Origin: a virus
DNA length: 34,721 bases
IMG/VR virus record: IMGVR_UViG_3300015360_000118
Coordinates: 1-34,721 of that record
Reading direction: 5' to 3' (one strand)
Notes under the pieces: generated by a model
Databases searched by the model: none
Told to the model about the DNA's origin: nothing
What the model saw: the letters and a program-made list of their open reading frames with translations, nothing else
In this document: positions 14,643-24,800 of the stretch, piece by piece
Numbering within the stretch: position 1 is the first letter of the stretch
Layout of the letters: the number at the start of each line of letters is the position of its first letter
Translations under genes and position numbers: made by a program

Positions 14643-16061
14643 ATGGCAATAGCACAACACATTCAAATAAAGAATATTAACCAAGGCGGTATTGCAGACT
14701 CGGACTACCTTGGAGGCCTTGGTAGTGTGTCGGAGATTGTTGGTATTAACATCCACGACGAGTCGGGAATTATGAAGCTCAACCAAAAGCTTACAAAAGT
14801 GAACGACGCAGTAAGTGCCGTTGACGCTCTTATAAATGCTATTGTGCCGTCTTCTAACGGACACAAGTACTTCTTTGGTGCAAACGGTAAGACATGGAAG
14901 GAAACCAGTGCTGGCGTATGGGCTTTGCTTGGTACACGTTCTCCGGCGGCTGGAGCAGCAGGGGTACTTTCAGCTATGGAGTATCAAGGCTATATTTATT
15001 ATGCAATGCAATCCCGCTTGGGACGTATGGCAATTGGTACTGACGTTTTCTCGGACAATTTTGCCACTTTCACAAACACAGACGCGACTTATCACCCTAT
15101 GAAGGAAGTCAACCAAGTGCTTTATATTGGCGACGCTCAATTTGTGGCTCAAGTTGACGCCGGTGTATTTTCCGCAAACGCCTTTGATATAAAAACACCG
15201 CTTCGTATTTCAGCACTTGGAAAAGTCGGTACCGACCTACTCATTGGAACGTACGTTTCTAGTAATATTGTTGGTACGGAAATCTTCCGTTGGAATACAT
15301 GGAGTGATAGTTATTCCGTCTCCGACGAGATACCAGAAGTGGGAGTAAACGCTTTTCTCGCAACTGATAACAGCATCATTGTTTCTTGCGGGACTAAAGG
15401 CAATCTTTATATCTTTAACGGTACACAGTTAGACGAATACAAGCAAATAAAAGGAACATGGGGAGCTTCTACAAACAAAGCAATTGTAAAAAACAACGCA
15501 GTCTTAAACTTCCACGGGCTTCCACTGTTTGGACTTTCCCAGCAGTCCGGTACCGCAGTCAAGCTAGGACTTTACAGTTTCGGACGAACAAATGCTAATT
15601 ATCCCTTTGTTTTAAGCCTAGAATACCCACTGTCAACTGGAAACTTTACCGGTATTGAAATTGGTGCGATCGCTGGAAACGGCGACTCATTCTATGTTTC
15701 TTGGTACGACTCTGCTGGTGCCGGAACTTATGGAGTGGACTATCTCGACCTTACAGCAAAACAAGCGCTTGGCTGGATAACAACCCGCGTCTCTCTTTTC
15801 GACCGTGTCGTTACTTCAACATATGGAATTATGGCAGCAGCGTACCGCCTACTTCCAACTGGTACTTCAATTAAAATATACGCCAACCGGAATCACGCCG
15901 GTATGGTCGAAAAGACAGACATAATAGTTGATACTGAACGTCTATTGGTACACACAGAAAGCGACGCTGGCGCCGCCAACACCTTCCAAGCAAAATTTGA
16001 GTTAGTTGGTACAGCAAACTTAAGTCCAGAAGTAGAGTTGTTTGATATACCCGTAATGTAA
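14643..16061 (+). CDS. Tail protein, beta-propeller-like
   Basis: A 472-residue, strand-rich protein with repeated blade-like stretches (EYQGYIYYAMQSRLGRM, VNQVLYIGDAQFVAQVD, VGTDLLIGTYVSSNIVGTEI, TDNSIIVSCGTKGNLYIFNG, AGNGDSFYVSWYDSAG). This is the look of beta-propeller tail-hub proteins in short-tailed phages, such as the T7 gp12/P22 gp10 kind, which extend the DNA channel. No signal or membrane segment. Sequence identity to a named family is not claimed; the role is inferred from repeat pattern, length and place between connector and fibre genes. Confidence 0.6.
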   Translation: MAIAQHIQIKNINQGGIADSDYLGGLGSVSEIVGINIHDESGIMKLNQKLTKVNDAVSAVDALINAIVPSSNGHKYFFGANGKTWKETSAGVWALLGTRSPAAGAAGVLSAMEYQGYIYYAMQSRLGRMAIGTDVFSDNFATFTNTDATYHPMKEVNQVLYIGDAQFVAQVDAGVFSANAFDIKTPLRISALGKVGTDLLIGTYVSSNIVGTEIFRWNTWSDSYSVSDEIPEVGVNAFLATDNSIIVSCGTKGNLYIFNGTQLDEYKQIKGTWGASTNKAIVKNNAVLNFHGLPLFGLSQQSGTAVKLGLYSFGRTNANYPFVLSLEYPLSTGNFTGIEIGAIAGNGDSFYVSWYDSAGAGTYGVDYLDLTAKQALGWITTRVSLFDRVVTSTYGIMAAAYRLLPTGTSIKIYANRNHAGMVEKTDIIVDTERLLVHTESDAGAANTFQAKFELVGTANLSPEVELFDIPVM

Positions 16062-16066
16062 TTCAT

Positions 16067-16921
16067 ATGGCAACTGATAGATTTAAAGTAATAGACCCAT
16101 ACCAGAACTACGACATACTTCCGCAATCAGACGCGGAGGGTATTAAAGGTAACGACTTTTTGAACTCTGTTAAATCACTCCAAGTAGGTTTTGGTTCAAA
16201 AGTAATGCGAGTCGACCGGCAAGGAATATGGCTAGGAGCTGCAGACTTTGCAAGCGCACCGTTTTCGGTAGATATGTTGGGCAATATGACTGCTACTTCC
16301 GCAACTTTCAGCGGCTATATACCAACCGGAGGAGCGTTAAGTGACGTAGGTGTAGGAAATATTACCGGGACGTACATTGCCAGCGGCACGATCAGCACAG
16401 CCCAGCTTAACGCCAACGCTATCAACGGTATGACTATTACCGGCGCACTGATAAGGACTTCAAGTTCTGGCGGACGGGTAGAAATTGACGGAGCTACAGA
16501 CAATCTCGAAGTATACGACTCTGGCGGAACAAAACGAGTTGAACTTGATAATGACGAGCTTATTTTTTACAACTCAAGTGGCGCAGAAAGAGGAGGTATT
16601 ACGTCGGGAACTACAAATATTACAATAAGTGCGCTAGACGGAGGATACTTGATTTTAGACGCATTGGGCTCTAGTTACGGAACCATTATACGTTCGGTAA
16701 GTGCCGACGTAGCTTTCTTTTCTACGGCAGGACTTACAATGTACAACCAAATAAATATGAACGGGTACGATATTATTGGTGTCGACGAAATTGTTTTTAA
16801 TAAACGCACCAGCACACCAAACCGCGACGGAGAAATGCTCCACTACGATGACGGTTCAGCACAAAGTATGCGTGTACAAATGAACGGCACGGATTATACG
16901 TTTGACTTAACCTTCTTATAA
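16067..16921 (+). CDS. Tail fibre protein
   Basis: A 284-residue protein with the typical order of a phage fibre: a short N-terminal domain, then QGIWLGAADFASAPFSVDMLGNMTATSATFSG (about 50-82), the 'new-feature' stretch many fibre and baseplate proteins share, then ASGTISTAQLNANAINGMTI and repeated short beta turns (SGGRVEIDGATDNLEVYDSG, then GTKRVELDNDELIFYNSSG) that suggest a trimeric beta-rod. It ends with a compact C-terminal part. It probably works with the LamG protein in host recognition. Confidence 0.7.
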   Translation: MATDRFKVIDPYQNYDILPQSDAEGIKGNDFLNSVKSLQVGFGSKVMRVDRQGIWLGAADFASAPFSVDMLGNMTATSATFSGYIPTGGALSDVGVGNITGTYIASGTISTAQLNANAINGMTITGALIRTSSSGGRVEIDGATDNLEVYDSGGTKRVELDNDELIFYNSSGAERGGITSGTTNITISALDGGYLILDALGSSYGTIIRSVSADVAFFSTAGLTMYNQINMNGYDIIGVDEIVFNKRTSTPNRDGEMLHYDDGSAQSMRVQMNGTDYTFDLTFL

Positions 16922-16922
16922 T

Positions 16923-17282
16923 ATGTCAAAAAAAACTCTTACAATGGAAGAACTAAAAGATATTGCTATTGATACGTCACTTCCATTGACGGAAAGGGTA
17001 GCAGCAGCATTTGAAGTAAAAAACAAACTACTTAATCCTTTAAATGAAAAAGACTTTGACCCAAAAACCTACGATCCAGAATCGGGAAACATCATGGTGC
17101 AACTAATTCCACGAGTTCGGGAAAAACCCCCGCGAAGACTTCCGACGAGTGGACTAAAGCCAAAGCAAATAATGCAGGGACAGCGAGTAGGAAACTTCGA
17201 AAGTAAACAAGAACTTTACTTACATATTGCGGAACTTTCCGAACGCATATCAGACCTAGAAGACATAATTAACAAAAAATAA
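16923..17282 (+). CDS. Hypothetical protein with C-terminal coiled coil
   Basis: A 119-residue protein starting one base after the fibre gene. Helical N-terminus (MEELKDIAIDTSLPLTERVAAAFEVKNKLL), a proline/arginine-rich middle (REKPPRRLPTSGLKPKQ) and a C-terminal heptad-like helix (LYLHIAELSERISDLEDII). Small coiled-coil proteins next to fibres can be chaperones or adaptors, but nothing in the sequence proves that here. Confidence 0.55.
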   Translation: MSKKTLTMEELKDIAIDTSLPLTERVAAAFEVKNKLLNPLNEKDFDPKTYDPESGNIMVQLIPRVREKPPRRLPTSGLKPKQIMQGQRVGNFESKQELYLHIAELSERISDLEDIINKK

Positions 17283-17283
17283 T

Positions 17284-17544
17284 ATGGCAAAAAATACACC
17301 ACAAGAAAAAGTACGAGTAGTCACACCTCAAGACCTTGTAAAAGCTCACGAATCCAACGTGGGTAAGTCACTTTCTGCGTTTGGGTTACAGCAAAGACTT
17401 TTTGTTCACTTTCCAGACAAGAAAAAAGTGCCACTTCTCGGACAACTTGGAGTGTGGCTTGTCAACAAGAAGGGAGGTATTATCGCTACGAAATATGAGT
17501 ACGTAGGTGGTACAATTAACAGTAAGAGTCGCCAGAAAAAATAA
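17284..17544 (+). CDS. Hypothetical basic protein
   Basis: An 86-residue protein with a lysine-rich C-terminus (NSKSRQKK) and a central stretch RLFVHFPDKKKVPLLGQLGVWLVNKKGGIIATKYEYVGG that suggests strands. No family is recognised. It is joined one base from each neighbour, and the next gene starts in a TAATATG junction, so it belongs to the tail/internal-protein operon. Function unknown. Confidence 0.55.
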   Translation: MAKNTPQEKVRVVTPQDLVKAHESNVGKSLSAFGLQQRLFVHFPDKKKVPLLGQLGVWLVNKKGGIIATKYEYVGGTINSKSRQKK

Positions 17545-17545
17545 T

Positions 17546-18841
17546 ATGGCAGCAGCAACATATACAGGAAATTCAGTAGTCGACTACGTCAAATCAACCG
17601 GCGGAGACGCTAGTTTCACTTCTCGCGCAAATCTTGCGGTAAAGCAAGGTATTGTAAAGACAGCAGCAGAATATGTAGGAAACAGTCAACAAAACAACTC
17701 TCTTTTGACAAAGCTCCGTGGCGCACCAGCACCCACAGGAAAGCCCAACGCTACTTCAATAATTAACCAGAACCAAGACGCCGACATTGCAGATACGCCA
17801 GCGGCGGACGACGCACCAACCAAAGAAACTCGAAGTACACGGTATAGTACCGCTTTTTCTGATATTAAAGACATTATTGCACCAGCCGGAAGCTCACCTA
17901 AAGCACCTAATTTTACCGACCTTTACAACAAAACTCGCAAGGACTTAAATGTTGACGATCTGGAAGGGTACGTAAATGAACTACAAACCGAAGAAGAAAA
18001 CATATATGCAGATTTAAGAGAACGGCGTACTGCCGAGCGAGACAAAACAGTAGCTACAAACGTTATAGAAGGGCGTATAGGGCAAGCCGAGCGACAAGAA
18101 ATGGAACGTGTCGACTATATTCAACGTCAAAAAGCAACAGCAGTCCGACAACTCCAAAGTGCTAACGCTACAATCGAAAACATTATCAATTTTGGAAAGC
18201 TAGACTATGATACAGCCCGAAACTCTTACAATGACCAGTTCGCACAGCAAATGTCTATTTTTAGTACCGTAAAAGGAATTGTCGATAGTGAAATTTCAGA
18301 CGAAGAACAGGCTGCAAATACGTCCCGCGCAAACCTTAATATTATTTACAGTTCTATCCGAGAGGGAGAGGTTGACAAAGGCTCACTTACTCCGGAAATG
18401 AAGTACACCATTAACAAAATGGAGCTTTCAGCAGGACTACCAACCGGCTTTTACGAGAATATTAAAAATCAAAACCCAGACGGCAAAATTCTCTCTACTA
18501 CTACTCGAACAAACGGAACACAAAAATATGCAGACGTGCTTATGCGAAATGATGACGGTTCTATTAGTGTAAAATCTGTTTTTCTTGGAACCGAAGTTGC
18601 ACCAAAGTCTGCTTCCGGAGTCAGTGGAGACAATGAGAGTATTGAAGCTTTCCGTTCCGACGCTTCAAAATATATTCTCCAATTAGAAGGAAAAGAAATT
18701 GGTTGGGGAGGAGCGTTTAATGCGCTTAAAGCCAAATACCCACAAGCGAGCGACAATACAATTGACGCAATATTAAAAAAGGACACTTACTATAACACTA
18801 CCCCGTCCACTGAAAAAAAGACCTACAATATAACAGTGTAG
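17546..18841 (+). CDS. Probable internal virion or tail protein
   Basis: A 431-residue protein. The ATG at 17546 follows the previous stop in a TAATATG junction; an upstream in-frame start would overlap the neighbour. The N-terminal 50 residues (SVVDYVKSTGGDASFTSRANLAVKQGI, then YVGNSQQNNSLLTKLRG) match a short module I associate with phage structural proteins and wall-associated proteins. A Pro/Ala/Thr linker is followed by a long coiled coil (about 135-275) and a C-terminal domain with a GWGGAFNALKAKYPQ helix. Placement directly before the giant protein suggests an ejected internal protein, by analogy with other short-tailed phages. Confidence 0.5.
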   Translation: MAAATYTGNSVVDYVKSTGGDASFTSRANLAVKQGIVKTAAEYVGNSQQNNSLLTKLRGAPAPTGKPNATSIINQNQDADIADTPAADDAPTKETRSTRYSTAFSDIKDIIAPAGSSPKAPNFTDLYNKTRKDLNVDDLEGYVNELQTEEENIYADLRERRTAERDKTVATNVIEGRIGQAERQEMERVDYIQRQKATAVRQLQSANATIENIINFGKLDYDTARNSYNDQFAQQMSIFSTVKGIVDSEISDEEQAANTSRANLNIIYSSIREGEVDKGSLTPEMKYTINKMELSAGLPTGFYENIKNQNPDGKILSTTTRTNGTQKYADVLMRNDDGSISVKSVFLGTEVAPKSASGVSGDNESIEAFRSDASKYILQLEGKEIGWGGAFNALKAKYPQASDNTIDAILKKDTYYNTTPSTEKKTYNITV

Positions 18842-18858
18842 AATAATTAAAAAACACT

Positions 18859-21800
18859 ATGGCAACTTGGGACGAGTTAAACAAAACTTACAGTTCAGCA
18901 AAACCAGAGGACGAAAAAAAGAAAGACGAAAAAATCAGCGTCAGTTCTTCTTCTTGGGACGAGCTAAATAAGTGGGGAGACACACAACCCAAAGCCGAAG
19001 TTCAAACTCAAACTCCAGTTGCTACTACACCAACACAGCCAAAGAAACAAAACGACGGCAATATACTTAAGTCTTACTCCAAGGGAGTCCAAGAGGTTGT
19101 AGGGACAAGTGCTGCGTTTGGCGCTTCCGGAGTCATGCGACTTTTTGGAGGATTGCAAGAAGTCGCATTAAAAGCAATCGAACCAGCCAACATTGCAGCG
19201 GCACGTATTGGACAAGGGCTTTATAAAGGACTTGGACTTATTACTCCGGACAACGGCAAATTGTCTAAAGTTGGAGACGACTTTTATACACAAATGCGAA
19301 GCGGGTACAACCAACTACAGGAAGCTTCTTTTGAAGTAAACCGTTCTGCGACAAACATTGGTAATAGAAGTCGAGATACCTTATTAGACAAGACTGGCTT
19401 TGACGAATATAAAAAGGACAACAGTGGAAAAGACTTTTCTTTCAGCGATCTAAAAGACCCTAAATTCTGGCTTTACGACGTATACGGCACAACGGTAGAG
19501 AACGCACCAATAATGGCGGCTACCTTTGTAGTAGGTAAAGGAGCGGGAATGGCGACACAGGGCGCTGGAGTGCTTGCATGGCTGGCAGGAACCGGAGGAG
19601 CGACTACCTTTTCTTTGGGTATGAACGCTTCTATTGAGTCCCAAGCCGCTTATGACACCGCAATGAAGTCCGGAAAGTCGGAGACGCAAGCATTAGTCGA
19701 AGCCGAGCGCGTATTTAACCGTAACTTTACTGCAAACACTTTGTCTGAAACGCTCCAAATGGCGCTACTATTTATGCCACAAGGAGATAAAGTTAAAGCA
19801 ACTTTACCACTTTGGAAGTCTTTAATTAAAAATGCTAGCAAAATTATAGCCGCTGGTGGTATTGAAGTACTCCAAGAGCGCGGAGAAAATGCAATTCAAG
19901 AAGGTGCTAGTAAAGAAGACTTTGATTGGGCAGGTTTTGGTTCAGCTCTAGCAGAAAAAAATGTAACAAAGTCTGATTTTATTTCCTTTGTACTTGGTGC
20001 TGGTATGCAAGGAGTTGGTAACGTTTTTGTTGATAACAAACAAATTTCAGAAGAAGCTTACGACCAAGCAAATGAAATGGCAGCGAAACTTTGGGACGGC
20101 GGGGACACTCCACCACCAACCGGAGAGGCAGCTATTGCTTACCTTGAACAACAGCGCATAGACAACCCAGAAGGGCTTATTGCCGTGTACAAAAATACCG
20201 TGCAAAGCCGGAAAAAGTTTGTGGAAGACGCCAAAGCCTTAACCGCCACAAATCAAGACGGAGCTATCCAATCATTGCCAACGATCACCGCAGAAGACGG
20301 CACCGACCTTGGACGAATTGAAATAAAGAAAAGCGGGGACGGCTTTGTTTCTCGTTTTGTTGGTAATGCTGGAGAAGCAGGAGCACAAACCGACTTTGAC
20401 TACTCAAATGTATTTAATACTCAAGAGGACGCAGCGCAACGAGCTACAGACGCACTTATTATATGGGCAGAACAGGAACGAACTAATGCAAACAATAGTC
20501 CGGTGACACAAAGCCGTCTTGAGGAGCTTATTGCTAATGCCCGTGTAAATAAAAAAGAAGCGCCAATAGAACTGCCAAAAAAAGAACCCGAGTTACCTAG
20601 TGGCTTATTACAAGCTCAACAGATTTTACAACTACTTCAAGAGCAAGGAGTGTCCGGAGCCGACGTTAGTGCCGCTATAAGTAATACTCGCGGGCAAGAA
20701 AGTCTTGGAGTAACTCAATACGAAGGAGCCAATGTATTGCATGAACTCAAAAAAATACAGGAGTCCGGAGGTAAACAAAAGCCAGCGCCACGAACAGAGA
20801 AAGAAACTAAAACCGAAGTTAGTAAGCCTACAGAAACGAAAGCGAACCAGAAAAAGAAAGTCCTACCGAGTACCAAGAAAAAAGCCCGTGCGGACTTCGA
20901 GAAGTCAGCCGACGACGTCAAACCAGAAGAATTAGTAACTATTCAAAAAAGTGTTAATAACGGCAAAGCTAAACTTAATAAACCAAAAACCCAAAAAGAT
21001 CAAGTGAAAGAAGTTATTGACCAAAAAGGTACCGCTTCAATTAAAGATATTAAAGAAACTGAAAAACAAAAAGCCAAAGAAGCAAAGATAATAACAAAAG
21101 AAAATTCTACAAAACCAAAAACGCCCAAAATCCTTACCATAACAGCCAAACCAGAAGACATAGACTTTGAACTTGCAAAACGTGCTCACGAAGGCACCAG
21201 CTTTTACCCAGAAAAACGTGCCGCGTCTCACCAGCAAAGCTACGTGGAAATGGTAAACGACTTTGCACTCGAGCTCGAGCCACTAGCAACCAGTGAAGCT
21301 CAACAGAAAATTGCACAAAACGCAGTTGACCAGTACGCAGGGAAGTTACTTAATGGCTATAAAGCTTACCTAGAAGCCAAAAGTCGCACTATTTCTCCAA
21401 TGATAAGTGGTGCCGGTAATTTCCCCGTAGAACGCAATCGTAAGCGCCTACAAACCCAAATGAAACGGTGGGACGAGGTTGTAGAAATACAAGAAAAGGC
21501 AATAAAGTATACAAAGAAAGCGCTTAAAGAGCAGTCAGTTGTAGACCGTGGAGGAGCCAAAATAGTAGCTCAAGACGAACTTGCCCAAGCAAAAGCAAGT
21601 CTCGAAATGATGAAGTCAGCCAATAAAATCATTAAAAACATTAAGCTTAATGACGAACAAAAGGTAGTGGAGCTTGTAAAACTTCCAGCGATCAGCACAG
21701 ACAGCGCCCGAGAATTACTAAAGCCAGACTATGCCGGACGGCAGGGCTTTGCTTCTTTTAGTCTTACAAGTGTACGTGGAAAGATTAAGCGTATGGAAGG

Positions 21801-24800
21801 AGCCGTGGTAAGTAAAGAGAAAAACGCTCAAGAGGAAGACCGTGTGCTTTTAGAGACTGCCGGTATGCGTATTGAAGAACACCCCCAAGACGAACGTATC
21901 CGCATTTACTTCGAAGGCAAGCCAGACGCAGAAATGAGAAACAAACTCAAGAGTAACGGTTGGAAATACTCACCACTTAATAGTACTTGGCAACGCAAAA
22001 ATACACCGAACGGACGATACAACGTCAAGCAGCTTTTTGGAGAATTACAAACTATGGAGAAGGCAGTGGAGGTAGAAATTGAGAATGTTGCGCCAGTTAA
22101 TCAGAGTGCCAAGCTTAAAATTGTTACTGTAAAAGGTGAAGATATTGAACAATCCTTTTTAGAAGAAAGCGACCGTGATGTAGAAAGAATGAACACATTA
22201 CTAGACAATGCTGGCGTTACTGATGTAACAGTAAAAAGTGCAGTAGTAAGAAAAGACGGTTCTTTTTCCGCTAATATGTCAGACGGTAAAGTGTGGGAAG
22301 ATACACGTTTTGCCGATATTGTTGCAAGCAAAAAACCAGAACTTGATAAAGTTAAACTGATTGAAGACAACCGCAAAGCCTTTAAAAGAAACTACGCAAA
22401 ACTTTCAAAAGCAGGTACTAAATTTAAGAGCACCACAAAGGGAGACTTCTTAAGACCAAAAACCAAGGTTGGAAAAAAAGACCTTAAGGACTTTGTCGAA
22501 GTTGAAGGCGAAATGATATTTACAGTTATTGTTGCCGATTCCATACTTGAAGGGAAGTTAAATGCAGGAAGTGGCAAGTACCACATATACCCATTACACG
22601 CACCAGAGGGGACTAAATACTTATATCGTAAAACTGATACCGGAGAGACAAGACTATTTCCAAGCGCACTCGGACTCGTAGAAGAAAACCTTGAAGAAGG
22701 GCAACTAATTGAGTTTAATATTGAGGACATAAAGCAAGCTGGCACCTATTACAACGCTATAAACCAAGCTGGTGACACTGTTGCTTTTCAGGGTATTCCA
22801 ACCGGAGAGTCTCTCAAAAAAACAAATGGAAAACTACCACTAAAAAACCCACAGACCGGAAAACTGTTTGGTTCCCTTTCACCCGACGAGTGGTTCACTG
22901 TTAATGTTGATCGTGTAATCCCAGACTCAAACTCAATGTCAGACGCAATTGCAGACTTACGAAACGGGCAAAAGTCATTTACAGGACTTCCAATTCTTGT
23001 TCGAGATAACGGCGAAGGGCAATATGAAATAATTGACGGGCACCACCGTTTTGCACAAGCACTATTTGTCGACGAGCAGCAGCAAGTGGTGGTAATGACA
23101 GACGAAGTTAAATACAAAAACCTTAACCGAACAGAATTAGACCAGACCGAGCAAGGGAATTACTCAAGTGGCGGACTTAATGCTTCTGTAGCCTTTGACG
23201 TGCCCATAATTGACGACAAAGGTACTGCAGACCCACGTTTTGACCAAGGTTCTGCGCCACTACCGGCTACAATGGCTCATTTGGACGAAATAAACACCGT
23301 GGAGATACCAGAATTAGTTGATATTGTACGCGAATTATCCGGCAAAGTTCCAGAAATTAAAAAGGCTTTCCGTAAAGTAGGAAAGGGAGGAGACTACAAC
23401 GCTACTTACAACCGTATCCGCGTCCGTGCTGATATGTTTCGCAAGAATAACCTACATAACGGAGCAAAAGTACTGGCTCACGAGCTCGGACACATGATTG
23501 ACGCAGTACCAGACGGAACACTTAACCGCGGAAATCTTATTGGAAGGCTTTTATCTTTGCGTGACTTTATGGGCAGCACTGGTAACCCTACCAGTGGGGA
23601 GCGAGTGACGATAGAACAACGACGAGAAGTAAAGACCAACACTATTAAGGAAGTACAAAAAGAGTTTGGCTATAAAACTCAAAAAGAAGTGCTTGCCGAC
23701 GCTAAAGCAAAAATAGTAATTAAGGAGCGTTTCAAGAAGACCATGGAAATGGTGCTAGAAAAGGACGGCTTTATTCGAGACGAAGTTATCCGGCAAGAAT
23801 TACTCGCAGCAACTCGTTTCTGGACACCTTACAATCCCGCAATGGTACCGGAGTCATACCGAGCGTATCGTGAAAGTGCGGTCGAGCTTTATGCCGAAGC
23901 ATTATCAATGCTTTATATTTCACCACGAAACCTTGCCCGTATTGCACCAACCTTCTACAAGCAATTTTTTGCAAACCTAGATAGTAAACCAACCGTGCGA
24001 GACGCTTACTTTGAAGTGCAAAGTCTACTAGCTGGCGACCGTGACGCAGTAACAGCCCGACGACGTGCCGGAGTTCAGCAAATGTTTAAAGAAGGCGAAC
24101 TGAAAGCAATGGAGCTACACAAAAAAAAGCTCGAAGAAAACAAGTCACAGAAACGAGAAATATGGAAACACCTTAAGCATAAGGTTATTGATAAAAACTT
24201 TCAGATTATCGACCGTGTAAAAGAGCTTGAAAAGAAGGGCACCAGACTAAACCCAGACGAAAACCCTGTATTCTTCCTTGAAGAACGAAATTATGTAGGT
24301 GGAAAAATTAAGGCTATTTTTGAAAAAGAAATTAACCCAATTTATCAAACCCTTACCGACAATGAAATATCTTGGGAGGACTTTGGAGAAGTCCTATTTT
24401 ACGAGCGTGTAGCTTCTGGCGATCGTTCTAATTTTGCAAACCCACGGGGTATTACACCGGACGCAGCAGTAGAACTAATTGCAGAAATGCGCGTCCAGCT
24501 TGGAGTAAAGCGCTGGCTGTTACTACGAGAGCAACTGGCTAACTTCCGTGCAGTGTCTAAACGTATAACTAAAATGGCTTATGAAGCCGGACTTTACAAA
24601 AAGGAAATGTACATAAAAATGAAGAAAAACCCAGCGTACGCAACTTTCCAAGTGCTCGACTTCCTAGAAGAAGGTATGACGTCTCGCATTTATAAGTCAG
24701 TCGGTACCTTCCGAGACATTGCCAATCCTGCAGACTCGACCTTGCTTAAAATGATAACTACTATTAAAGCAGCCGAGCGAAACGTAGTTACGCAAAAAAC

